A stretch of 64,000 bases of DNA from Pseudanabaenaceae cyanobacterium SKYG29 (GTDB lineage: Bacteria > Cyanobacteriota > Cyanobacteriia > Pseudanabaenales > Pseudanabaenaceae), in NCBI GenBank assembly GCA_025055675.1, contig JANWWT010000002.1, forward strand, positions 239,201-303,200, written 5' to 3'. Position 1 is the stretch's first letter. Each line of letters opens with the position of its first letter. Positions 1 through 7,933 of this stretch are shown here, in pieces. Position numbers and translations under genes: made by a program. A model generated the notes under the pieces. It had not been told where the DNA came from and made no database searches. It worked only from the letters and a program-made list of their open reading frames with translations.

Positions 1-226
1 TGACGATTGCTGCCAAACCGATAATTAACAATACACCCCCCAGCCACCGATTAAGACCTAAAATCAACCCACAGACCATAAACACAGCAAATATTTGGAC
101 AAATACTATAACCAAGTTGAGGGGGCGAGGAGGAGGGGGAGGAACAGGGGGAGTGAGAGTTAAAGGTTCAACAGGAGGATAGGCTTGCATGATGCGGCGG
201 ATAGCAGGGGGAATAATTACTTGCAT
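1..226 (-). CDS. Hypothetical membrane protein, N-terminal part only (runs off the left edge)
   Basis: An open frame begins at an ATG read leftwards from 226 and stays open to the window edge, giving 75 residues. The protein begins MQVIIPPAIRRIMQAYPP. A proline-rich stretch follows (PPVPPPPPRP, about residues 32-41), then two closely spaced hydrophobic segments (about 43-58 and 62-75). This looks like a small inner-membrane protein with a proline-rich cytoplasmic tail. It is divergent from the DUF2237 operon, with 56 bases between the starts, so that gap probably holds both promoters. I do not recognise the family, and the C-terminus is missing. Confidence 0.6.
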   Translation of the reverse strand, partial: MQVIIPPAIRRIMQAYPPVEPLTLTPPVPPPPPRPLNLVIVFVQIFAVFMVCGLILGLNRWLGGVLLIIGLAAIV

Positions 227-282
227 AGCCAACGATCGCTAACCTAAAGTATCATAGCGTCATTGCCCAGAAAAGTTTAGCT

Positions 283-642
283 ATGCAGGAAGCAAAGAAC
301 GTTTTAGGTGGTCCGTTGCAAGTTTGTTGCACCAATCCCATGACAGGTTACTACCGCGATGGCTACTGCCGTGTGGAAGGGGATTACGGCGTGCACGGAG
401 TCTGTTGTCAGGTGACAGCGGAATTTTTGGCATTTTCCAAGACCGTAGGCAATGACCTCTCTACCCCTGTACCCGAATACAGATTCCCCGGACTCAAGCC
501 TGGCGATCGCTGGTGTGTATGCGCTAGTCGGTGGGTGGAAGCTTATGAGGCAGGAGTGGCTCCCCCCGTTATCCTGGAAGCTACCCATATCCGTATGCTG
601 GAGTATGCCAGCCTTGAGGAACTGAAAAAATTTGCCCTCTAA
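283..642 (+). CDS. DUF2237 family protein
   Basis: This is a 119-residue soluble protein of the DUF2237 family, which is widespread in bacteria and has no established biochemical role. It carries the cysteine-rich signature of the family: C15-C16, C29, C41-C42 and C78/C80, within the motifs QVCCTNPMTGYYRDGYC and DRWCVCASRW. The cysteine pairs suggest metal binding or redox chemistry, but that is inference. It is the first gene of a run with the SMI1/KNR4 protein (18 bases downstream) and gun4. Its length is normal for the family. The ribosome-binding site is weak, and no other in-frame start fits better. Confidence 0.85.
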   Translation: MQEAKNVLGGPLQVCCTNPMTGYYRDGYCRVEGDYGVHGVCCQVTAEFLAFSKTVGNDLSTPVPEYRFPGLKPGDRWCVCASRWVEAYEAGVAPPVILEATHIRMLEYASLEELKKFAL

Positions 643-660
643 AGCTAACTGGGGGAGGGT

Positions 661-1278
661 ATGACAGCCATCACAGACAGATTGGGGGATTTGCTGGACA
701 CAATTACCAGTCAGGGTTATGACCTAAGCCGTGACCTCAATCCGGGGCTAGACCGATCGGAGATTCTCTCCCTAGCCAACTTTTTCCCCTGCGCTCTAGC
801 GGAAGAGCTGATCGAGTTATATCAGTGGCGGAACGGACAGATCATGGGCGAGTGGTTTGATAACGGCATCAATGTCAGTGGCATTCCTCTTTTTCGGGAT
901 AACTATTTTATTCCCCTGCACAGGACAAAGGAATACTACCTGATTATGCTGGACATCATGGAAGAAGAAGAGGACTGGGAGTTTTTACGCTATGCCTTCC
1001 CCTTTGCCACCTATGAAGGGAGCATTTGGGTCATGTGCTGTGGTGCTCAACCACTCCAACCCCAATTAAAACACCCGATCGTTTCTATCTTTGAAGGCAT
1101 AGAAGTTTATTTCTGTGATATGTTGTCCATGCTGGACACAATTATTGCCTGGTACAGGGAAGGAGCCTACAGAATCAGACCCGATCGCCGTGGTAATTAT
1201 GCACCCCTCTTAGATTACAATGAAAGACTAGAAAGACAGATATGGCAAAGGTTGAATCCTGACATTATGATATGGTAA
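661..1278 (+). CDS. SMI1/KNR4 family protein
   Basis: This is a 205-residue SMI1/KNR4-fold protein. The N-terminal region contains the family hallmark ELYQWRNGQ at about residues 52-60, followed by alternating acidic and aromatic segments. Cyanobacterial members of this fold are common but functionally undefined; in other bacteria the fold occurs in immunity and regulatory proteins. Here there is no adjacent toxin, so an immunity role is not supported. The ATG is preceded closely by GGGAGGG, a strong ribosome-binding site. The last codons overlap the gun4 start by 7 bases, which suggests translational coupling to a chlorophyll-biosynthesis regulator. Confidence 0.75.
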   Translation: MTAITDRLGDLLDTITSQGYDLSRDLNPGLDRSEILSLANFFPCALAEELIELYQWRNGQIMGEWFDNGINVSGIPLFRDNYFIPLHRTKEYYLIMLDIMEEEEDWEFLRYAFPFATYEGSIWVMCCGAQPLQPQLKHPIVSIFEGIEVYFCDMLSMLDTIIAWYREGAYRIRPDRRGNYAPLLDYNERLERQIWQRLNPDIMIW

Positions 1279-1952
1279 GCAGGGAAGAAATTAAAGGCAA
1301 AATTAATGCCGCAGACACAAAGGAATGTCTAAGCGGGATTAGGGCAGCAGGGAGTTTAGCAGAGGAGGGAATTACTTTACTGATTGACCTATTTCACACA
1401 AGAAGAAAGCAGAACTTGCCCATCGACTTTATTGACGGGACAACTTACCAAGTCCTACGGCAAATGAATGATCAAAGTTTACAAATTCCCATGATAGAGG
1501 GTTTGCGTTTACAGGAGCGGCAGATTGACTATCGGGAATTGTTTGATCTATTGAGCTTAGGCGCATACCAACAGGCAGATGCCTTAACTAACAAAAAAAT
1601 GTGTGAGGCGGCAGGGGAAGGGGCACTGACACGAGGGTGGTTATACTTTACCGATGTAGAGCGGATAGATTTGGCGGATTTGTTAACGATCGATCGTTTA
1701 TGGTTAATATTTTCCGAGGGCAAATTTGGCTATTCTGTGCAGCGGCGGATTTGGCTTAATCTGGGTAAAAATTGGGAAAAACTCTGGCAGCAAATTCGCT
1801 GGAAGCAAGATGGTAGTTTTGCCCGCTATCCCAGCGGCTTCATCTGGAGTTTAGAGGCACCCCGGGGACATTTGCCCCTGTCCAATCAGATACGGGGGAA
1901 CAAAACCCTAGAGGCAATCTTTAATGTGTTAGAACGGGCTGATAGAGCTTAA
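1272..1952 (+). CDS. gun4: GUN4, porphyrin-binding regulator of Mg-chelatase
   Basis: GUN4 binds protoporphyrin IX and Mg-protoporphyrin IX and stimulates Mg-chelatase, the first committed step of chlorophyll synthesis. The 226-residue length matches the two-domain cyanobacterial form: an N-terminal helical bundle (about 1-80) and the GUN4 core (about 85-225). Core motifs are visible: GWLYFTDVERID near 122-133, TIDRLWLIFSEGKFGYSVQ near 139-157, and SLEAPRGHLP near 193-202. It overlaps the SMI1/KNR4 gene by 7 bases and closes the DUF2237-SMI1-gun4 run. I see no clear terminator before the next gene. The family assignment is firm. Confidence 0.9.
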   Translation: MVSREEIKGKINAADTKECLSGIRAAGSLAEEGITLLIDLFHTRRKQNLPIDFIDGTTYQVLRQMNDQSLQIPMIEGLRLQERQIDYRELFDLLSLGAYQQADALTNKKMCEAAGEGALTRGWLYFTDVERIDLADLLTIDRLWLIFSEGKFGYSVQRRIWLNLGKNWEKLWQQIRWKQDGSFARYPSGFIWSLEAPRGHLPLSNQIRGNKTLEAIFNVLERADRA

Positions 1953-2008
1953 CGCCAACTCCAAAGATTGTTACACTGGGATTGTGTATTTACAACCCCA
2001 ATTTTTGT

Positions 2009-2842
2009 ATGGCTGTTAAAATCCCAAATGCGACTGCAGTCACGATCGTTACGATTGCTCTCAACATTGTCCGATCGGAGCCGAAAGTCTATTTTGGGCT
2101 AGGTCTAGTGTCAGTTCTGTGGTCAATAGTACCAGTTTATGGCTGGGCGAATTCTAGCAAAGTCCTGGCAGTAATCAGTACAAAAGCCTATCAGAAATTA
2201 TTGGGTGTGGAAGAGACAACTGCCCAGATACAACAAAGATTGAATCGCAAGTTCTGGAGTTTTTGGGGGCTAACAATCCTAGGGGGCATTTACATTGTTA
2301 TACTCATCTGTTTCTGTGCAATACCCTTCTTTGCTTTTACTTTTGTCTACCTGCAAATCATTGAGTATTACTATTTGTTAGCTCTTGTAGGTTATTCTAA
2401 TTCTACTGTTCTTTTTGTTGTAACTATCTTTGGTAACATAGTTTACATTGGACTTCTTCTATTCCTTGGCAGTCTCTTTTTCTACCTCTATGGCAGAGTC
2501 AGCTTTGCCGAATTACCCTTAGCAGTAGAACCCCAGCAATCCATATTTGGCAGTTTAGCCCGAGCGTTTGCTTTGAGTGCTGGTCAGGCTCGCAAGATTC
2601 AAATGGTTTTTTCTATTAGTTCTTTGATTTTACTTAATACCTGGTTCACTCTGCCTTATCTAGTTGTATCAGGCTTAATTGTTCTGTTGGGGGGTAGCTT
2701 CATCGTTCTGTTGGGGGGTATCTTCCTCTTTTTGGTAGTGACCTATGCAATCCTGAACACAATTCTGCAAGTGACAAAAGCAGTAATTTACTATGACCTA
2801 CTGTGTTTTAGGGAAGGAGTTGACCTCAATATTGAAATGTAG
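2009..2842 (+). CDS. Polytopic membrane protein, unknown function
   Basis: This is a strongly hydrophobic protein of 277 residues with about six membrane segments and a polar loop near residues 50-85 (AYQKLLGVEETTAQIQQRLN). The overall pattern resembles glycerophosphodiester-phosphodiesterase-type membrane domains, but I cannot assign a family securely. A TTG upstream at 1982 would add nine residues; the ATG at 2009 (MAVKIPNATAV) is preferred, although neither has a good ribosome-binding site. Near the C-terminus the block IVLLGGSF is repeated as IVLLGGIF because of a 24-base tandem duplication. It faces the tandem pair on the minus strand. Confidence 0.6.
   Translation: MAVKIPNATAVTIVTIALNIVRSEPKVYFGLGLVSVLWSIVPVYGWANSSKVLAVISTKAYQKLLGVEETTAQIQQRLNRKFWSFWGLTILGGIYIVILICFCAIPFFAFTFVYLQIIEYYYLLALVGYSNSTVLFVVTIFGNIVYIGLLLFLGSLFFYLYGRVSFAELPLAVEPQQSIFGSLARAFALSAGQARKIQMVFSISSLILLNTWFTLPYLVVSGLIVLLGGSFIVLLGGIFLFLVVTYAILNTILQVTKAVIYYDLLCFREGVDLNIEM
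2678..2725 (+). repeat. 24-base tandem duplication inside a membrane-protein gene
   Basis: Two adjacent 24-base units (2678-2701 and 2702-2725) differ at only two positions and encode IVLLGGSF then IVLLGGIF. The duplication is in frame and lengthens one membrane segment by eight residues. Confidence 0.85.
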
Positions 2843-2907
2843 TTATGGACTTATGTCTGCAAATTAGTTGATCTGTTGCCACAAAGAGTTGATGATCCGT
2901 AATACCA

Positions 2908-3351
2908 TCAGGGTACAGCACAATAGCAAGAAGACAAAAAACAGCTTGCCCATCGTATCGTAATAGCTTCAGTGTAGGAAAACTCTGATGTATTAGAGGC
3001 AATATATCTCCTTAACCGTTGAGCTAACCCACTCAAATTAATTCCCCTATCAAATGCCGCCAGTTTTTCACCATCCCTGCCCACCAATAGAAGTCTCTCA
3101 CCTGTCCTATAACCATCCTCACTAAAAATGATTTCATGTTCAACATCAACAATGTTAAAGTATTTACGCGGTGGATGAATCTGCCATTCTGCTCTAGTTT
3201 GACAATTATACATATTTTGCCCAACCCTCTGGCAACTCAAAGTTACATCCCCAGCCCTGTAATGGCTAAACACAAAGATTGCTAGCGAGATAAACAAGAT
3301 TACTCCCAAAAGTTTGACCAGATTTTTTAAGGTAAGTATTTGCCGCTTCAT
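2908..3351 (-). CDS. Small membrane-anchored protein, first of a tandem paralogous pair, probably frameshifted
   Basis: As read, this is 147 residues with one N-terminal membrane segment (about 12-30) and a periplasmic or extracytoplasmic domain containing CQRVGQNMYNCQTRAEWQ. It is clearly related to the neighbouring gene at 3400-3921 over the whole domain (DGEKLAAF here, KGEKFESL there). In the paralogue a second membrane helix follows. Here the matching helix lies in another frame: shifting near 2964-2970 restores YYDTMGKLFFVFLLL and moves the stop to 2864. A one-base loss, or a sequencing error, is therefore likely. Function is unknown. Confidence 0.6.
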   Translation of the reverse strand: MKRQILTLKNLVKLLGVILFISLAIFVFSHYRAGDVTLSCQRVGQNMYNCQTRAEWQIHPPRKYFNIVDVEHEIIFSEDGYRTGERLLLVGRDGEKLAAFDRGINLSGLAQRLRRYIASNTSEFSYTEAITIRWASCFLSSCYCAVP

Positions 3352-3399
3352 TTTTTCTCGATCCCAGATTTAAGCTTGTTTCCCTAGCATAGAAAATCA

Positions 3400-3921
3400 C
3401 TAAGTGTCTCTGACTGACCAAATGTGATTACAGAGAGACACTAATGCGTGCAGAAAAATGCATGCAAGTACCACGAGACGGACAACAAAAAATACTTTGC
3501 CCTGAGTATCCTCAAAGTAAATAGTGCGGTAAAATGTCCACTCATCTGAATCGATAAATTTTTGTAAATCATAATGTAACTGGCGCACTTCATCACTGTA
3601 TGTGTAATCAGTAGTCAGGGATTCAAACTTTTCTCCCTTTTTGTTTACCAAGTATAATCTGTGATACCTTGCTTCTATATCGGTATCATACTCAGTGATG
3701 ATTACACTTTTATACTTTTTCCCTGCACCAACACCAAGTTGCCATTCCGAATCAAATCTACAATTTACTACCTTGCTGCTCTCCCTACTGCACTTTACAT
3801 AGATATCACCTGCACCGTCATGCATAGCAGTCTTAATCCAAAGCCAACTAGATAAAAACATCAGTGTACTTGTCCAAGTGAAAGTCCAAAGGCTACTCAA
3901 GGATAATAAACGTTTAGTCAT
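3400..3921 (-). CDS. Membrane-anchored protein, intact member of the tandem pair
   Basis: This protein has 173 residues, with an N-terminal membrane segment (about 10-30), a polar domain with two cysteines (VKCSRESSKVVNCRFDSEW), and a C-terminal membrane helix after DTQGKVFF. The in-frame ATG at 3942 is possible, but a GGGAGG ribosome-binding site sits at the right distance before the ATG at 3921, so that start was chosen. It lies directly downstream of the lytic transglycosylase gene on the same strand (28 bases to the chosen start). I do not recognise the family. The two copies presumably arose by local duplication and have since diverged. Confidence 0.65.
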   Translation of the reverse strand: MTKRLLSLSSLWTFTWTSTLMFLSSWLWIKTAMHDGAGDIYVKCSRESSKVVNCRFDSEWQLGVGAGKKYKSVIITEYDTDIEARYHRLYLVNKKGEKFESLTTDYTYSDEVRQLHYDLQKFIDSDEWTFYRTIYFEDTQGKVFFVVRLVVLACIFLHALVSLCNHIWSVRDT

Positions 3922-3949
3922 CCTTGCCCCCTCCCAGCACATATACAGT

Positions 3950-6070
3950 CTAGCCTATTTCTCTCACAGTATTGGCAATATGGTTTTGGAGAGTAGGGCT
4001 ATAGATGCGTAGATAGTTCCAGTAGTTAGCAAATACTTTCTTCACATAATCGCGGGTTTCACGGTAGGGAATGCGTTCCACAAACTCATCTACATCTCCC
4101 ACTCCCCCCTGCACCCAATTAGCCACTGCCCCTGGTCCGGCATTGTAACTAGCCACCGCTAGCATGGTGTTATTTTGATAGCGACTGTGGGTGTAACGGA
4201 GATACCATGTGCCAAATTCCACATTGTCCTGGGGATTAGTCATACTGTAGTTTTTTCGCCCTAATTTGCTGGCAATCCAAGCCGCAGTTTCAGGAATAAT
4301 TTGCATCAGACCCACGGCATCAGCACTCGATCGAATTCCCTTTTCAAACCGTGATTCCTGTCGAATTAAGCCGAAAACTAGAGCTGGGTGCAGATTCCGT
4401 TCTGTAGCCCTGGTTTGCACAATTTCCTGATAGGCAAGGGGATAGAGAAAGGGCAACCGATCGGGATGTTTTTTCAATTCGGGAATCTGACTGGCTTCCT
4501 GGGGACTGACATCAATCCAATCTAAACTGTCAATCTGTTTGATGCCTAGCAAATAATCTCCCGCCAACACCCGCATAATACCATCGGTGAAAATCTCTCT
4601 GACGTTCAAAACTCGCTTGCCCCTTGTGGTAAATTGCCATAGCTCCGTTGCGTCCTGGTCTTCTCCCAGTAAGTACAATTCCTGTAAAACTGGTGATCCT
4701 GTAGGTAGGGGGGCACGGGTAGCGATCGGTTGTAAGTCATATCTCACTTGCTCTACTCCTCCCAGACTGCCCACGGGCATGCCCAAAGCTGTAGCCGAGC
4801 GCCAAGCATAGTAGGACTCAGGATGATGACGGAGGACATGGCGATAGAGTTGCTGCGCCCCCGATCGGTCACCAATTTTTTCTGACCACTTCCCTGCCCA
4901 AAAGCCCGCTTCTGCTGCTGCTTCACTGGTTTGGTTCTGCAGTTGCAACTGACGGACGGTAGCGATGGCATCAAGGAATTGCCCCGATCGAGCTTGCTCT
5001 TTTGCTCTTTCTAATAGGAGTTGCGCCGCACTATCACTCTGGGGAAATTTTTGGATGAGGGTCTTGAAAGTCAACTGGGGATTTGTTTTCAATAAGTCCC
5101 GCTCGATGTAAAACTTGGCTAAAAGGGCTTCTGCCCCCGCACTGGGATAGCGCTCCACAATCCGATCGGCAATAGCTACAGCCTGTTCAGGGGGTAATAG
5201 CTGCACCAACCGCAGGAGAGCACGGGGGGCTTCCGGACTTTGGGGATAGCGCTCGACTACACCCCTGTAGGCACTGATGGCGCTGTCATGGCGATCGGCA
5301 CGGTGGTAACTGCGGGCAAGACGATAGGCAGTTATGGCGTTGGGGGTAGCTTTGCTGTAAGCATCTGCAGCTTTAGTGAACACAAACTGGTCGTAATACC
5401 CATCGGCAACCGCCCACCACTGGTCAGGGGTAAGACGCAAGCGACTAGCCCGATCGAGGTAAGGCAGAATATCCACATCATCGGGGAAATAGGTGACCAA
5501 GCTAACCAACAGATCAGGGTTGGCTAAAGACCGTTCCTTAAGATACTTTTTCGCCAGGGGATGGGCAGGATAGCGTCTGATAAGAGTGTCAATCTCTTGT
5601 CGATCGTGGGTAACTGTTGCCGCCACCGCCGTACTGGGAAAGCGGTTAAGGATATTGGCTTGTAGGGTTGCCGCTTCTTCCTTGCGCCCCAGTTGTAGCA
5701 GAGCTTGGGAACGTTTCAGCCAAATATATTCCGTGAGCAGGGGGTAGGATTTCTCTAAGTCTGCCAGAAGAGCAAGGGCTTGTTCTGGTTGACCTTGGCG
5801 CAGGTAGAGATTAGCTAGCACATAACGGTGGCGATGGGCTTGGGCACTATCGGTCTTGACCTGTTGAGCATGGTAGCTAATTTGCTCAGTGACAGAGAGA
5901 GCAACGGAACGGACAAAAGGAGTGGGGCTAGGTAAATCAGTTAGTTTAGTCACACTGGGGGCAACGATTTTTTCCCCCTGCTTCGCCATGAGAGTGAGAT
6001 TATAGAAGTTCAAACCTGCTATCCCCAAGCTACCCAGTAAGAGAACCCAGCTAAACCACCACTTTTGCAT
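3950..6070 (-). CDS. slt: TPR-containing soluble-type lytic murein transglycosylase
   Basis: This enzyme cleaves the MurNAc-GlcNAc bond of peptidoglycan to give 1,6-anhydro products. The 706-residue protein starts with an uncleaved-looking signal anchor (about 5-27). A long helical tetratricopeptide-type region follows, with repeats such as VVERYPQSPEAPRALLRL and LIQKFPQSDSAAQLLLERA (about 60-450). The C-terminal SLT domain holds GLIRQESRFEKG, with catalytic Glu at about 572, then AVGLMQIIPETA, and AVASYNAGPGAVANW. Domain order and length match cyanobacterial Slt-type proteins. The next gene upstream on the strand, the ABC1 kinase, ends 60 bases away. The gene-symbol choice is by family similarity. 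Confidence 0.85.
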   Translation of the reverse strand: MQKWWFSWVLLLGSLGIAGLNFYNLTLMAKQGEKIVAPSVTKLTDLPSPTPFVRSVALSVTEQISYHAQQVKTDSAQAHRHRYVLANLYLRQGQPEQALALLADLEKSYPLLTEYIWLKRSQALLQLGRKEEAATLQANILNRFPSTAVAATVTHDRQEIDTLIRRYPAHPLAKKYLKERSLANPDLLVSLVTYFPDDVDILPYLDRASRLRLTPDQWWAVADGYYDQFVFTKAADAYSKATPNAITAYRLARSYHRADRHDSAISAYRGVVERYPQSPEAPRALLRLVQLLPPEQAVAIADRIVERYPSAGAEALLAKFYIERDLLKTNPQLTFKTLIQKFPQSDSAAQLLLERAKEQARSGQFLDAIATVRQLQLQNQTSEAAAEAGFWAGKWSEKIGDRSGAQQLYRHVLRHHPESYYAWRSATALGMPVGSLGGVEQVRYDLQPIATRAPLPTGSPVLQELYLLGEDQDATELWQFTTRGKRVLNVREIFTDGIMRVLAGDYLLGIKQIDSLDWIDVSPQEASQIPELKKHPDRLPFLYPLAYQEIVQTRATERNLHPALVFGLIRQESRFEKGIRSSADAVGLMQIIPETAAWIASKLGRKNYSMTNPQDNVEFGTWYLRYTHSRYQNNTMLAVASYNAGPGAVANWVQGGVGDVDEFVERIPYRETRDYVKKVFANYWNYLRIYSPTLQNHIANTVREIG

Positions 6071-6130
6071 AGCATTCCTTCACACTCTGACAAGGCTGAC
6101 ACCAGTCAAACGCCTGGCATCCTAGCATAG

Positions 6131-7780
6131 CTATTGGGAATTGAACAGGGTAAAAGGTAACACACTCGCTACAACCTGGGGAATTACCCCCCAAGAAAAC
6201 TTAAACTCTGGTTTGATTAACTCCCACAGCCGCAGCACTTCTTTTACATGGAGACGATTATCTTCCGTCAAAGCCAACAAAATGCGATTGCGAATATACT
6301 TACCTTCCTCCGATAGCAAGTAACGCAAGCCACTATGGGCAGTGGGGATAATATTGAGGTCACCTTCCGATCGGGCAATGCGCAACAAATTTTCCAAACG
6401 ATGCCACTGGAAACGATTATCCTTAAACAGCACTTCTAACAACCGCCGCCGCAAACTTTCCGATTCATCTGTCAACAAGCGTTTAGCAACGTAGGGATAG
6501 GCAATCTGTACAATTCTAAAGTCAGGATTGAGAGTTAATGCCACACCCTCCTGCGTAATCACTGAGCGGATAATCAAAGCAAATTTGGCAGGTAGACAGA
6601 AAGGGTAATCATACATTACCTTAGCAAACCGATCGGTTACCACCTTGAAATTAAAGTCCCTCACCCGCTCATTCATAATATCGGCAAAGACCGCCTCTAA
6701 AGCCGCTACGATCGGTCTCAGGTCTGTATCGGGTCGCAGAAAACCCAGCTTAACATAAACTTCCCCTAACTTTTCGTAGTCCTTGTTAATCAAATGGACA
6801 ACAGAATCAACTAGCAGCTCTTTTGTCTGTAAATCCAGTTGGTCCATCATGCCAAAGTCAATATAAGCCATCCGACCATCGTAGGTGGCAAACAAATTAC
6901 CAGGGTGGGGGTCAGCATGGAAAAAGCCAAATTCTAGTAACTGCCGCAGCCCCGACATCACCCCAATTCTAATTAACTGATCCCGATCGAGACCCGCCGC
7001 CTTGATTGTCTCCACATCGGTTAACTTAATGCCATGAATCCATTCCAAAGTCAGCACCCGTTTAGTAGTGTAACGCCAGTAAATTTTGGGCACTTTTACA
7101 TGGGGGTCATCCTGGAAATACCTACTAAATTGTTCCGCGTTTCTTGCTTCCTGTAGGTAATTAATTTCCTCAAATAACTTTGTACCAAACTCATCCACAA
7201 TTGCTTCTAAGCTGTTCCCCAAATTGAGGGGTAAATAAGGACCAAACCAGCGGGCAAATAAACGAATGATATACAAATCAAGGGTGAGAATGGGAATCAA
7301 AAACGGTCTCTGTACCTTAATGGCTACATCTTCCCCTGTATGCAACTGTGCCTTATAAACCTGCCCCAAACTAGCCGCTGCCACGGGTTCAGGGGAAATC
7401 GCTCGGTAAATCTCCTGGGGACTTTTGCCCAAATCCTCCTGGATAATCCGAAAGGCAATTTCGTTACTGAAAGCAGGCAGCTGATCCTGTAACTTCGCCA
7501 GTTCTGTCACAAAATCAGGGGGCACTAAATCGGGACGGGTAGATAGAGCTTGCCCCACCTTAATATAAGTGGGACCTAACTCCGTGATAATTTGGCGCAA
7601 CTGTTCAGCCCTAGCGATCGGTGATTGCCTCGTCAGCTTGTCCCATAGCAACCCAACCACAAAGGACAGAAATGCCCCCATCGTCTGTAGTACCCGTCCC
7701 ACCACCAGCAGAGGACGCTGGGAGTAGTAAGCAGAAATAACCTGGGGATCGTAAACTTCTAACTCCGTCAGTCTCGTCAC
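6131..7780 (-). CDS. ABC1/UbiB-family atypical kinase (AarF-like)
   Basis: This 549-residue member of the ABC1K family belongs to the atypical kinase-like ATPases linked to quinone and prenyl-lipid metabolism in bacteria and plastids. Family motifs are visible in order: KxGQ in YIKVGQALSTRPDLVP (K74), the alanine-rich nucleotide loop VAAASLGQVYK (about 133-143), the ATP-contacting lysine in VAIKVQ (about 155), HADPHPGNLF, and the metal-binding YIDFGMM. There is a hydrophobic segment at about 25-45 and another at the C-terminus (VIPQVVASVLPFTLF). It is divergent from the kai operon with 153 bases between the starts. The exact substrate cannot be judged from sequence. Confidence 0.9.
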   Translation of the reverse strand: MTRLTELEVYDPQVISAYYSQRPLLVVGRVLQTMGAFLSFVVGLLWDKLTRQSPIARAEQLRQIITELGPTYIKVGQALSTRPDLVPPDFVTELAKLQDQLPAFSNEIAFRIIQEDLGKSPQEIYRAISPEPVAAASLGQVYKAQLHTGEDVAIKVQRPFLIPILTLDLYIIRLFARWFGPYLPLNLGNSLEAIVDEFGTKLFEEINYLQEARNAEQFSRYFQDDPHVKVPKIYWRYTTKRVLTLEWIHGIKLTDVETIKAAGLDRDQLIRIGVMSGLRQLLEFGFFHADPHPGNLFATYDGRMAYIDFGMMDQLDLQTKELLVDSVVHLINKDYEKLGEVYVKLGFLRPDTDLRPIVAALEAVFADIMNERVRDFNFKVVTDRFAKVMYDYPFCLPAKFALIIRSVITQEGVALTLNPDFRIVQIAYPYVAKRLLTDESESLRRRLLEVLFKDNRFQWHRLENLLRIARSEGDLNIIPTAHSGLRYLLSEEGKYIRNRILLALTEDNRLHVKEVLRLWELIKPEFKFSWGVIPQVVASVLPFTLFNSQ

Positions 7781-7933
7781 AGCTGTTGTTAAATACTTTT
7801 GCTAAAAATGTACCACTTGCAACATTTCTGCTGCTTGACTTAATCTAATTTAACATACTTAGGGAGGACTATGCCCAATGGTCGACTGCGAAAAAGCATA
7901 AACAGCTTATCATAACACTAAGGTACGAAGGTT
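7781..7933 (+). promoter_or_regulatory. Leader and promoter region of the kai operon, with a possible 14-codon leader ORF
   Basis: This 153-base gap separates the divergent ABC1 kinase and kaiA. A weak promoter candidate is TTGACT at 7835-7840 with TACTTA at 7856-7861 (15-base spacer). Just after it lies GGGAGG (7862-7867), followed by ATG at 7871 and a 14-codon frame ending in TAA at 7913-7915. That frame has a much better ribosome-binding site than kaiA itself and sits in the same phase as kaiA. The promoter is tentative; the short frame is a plain sequence observation whose translation is unproven. Confidence 0.35.
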
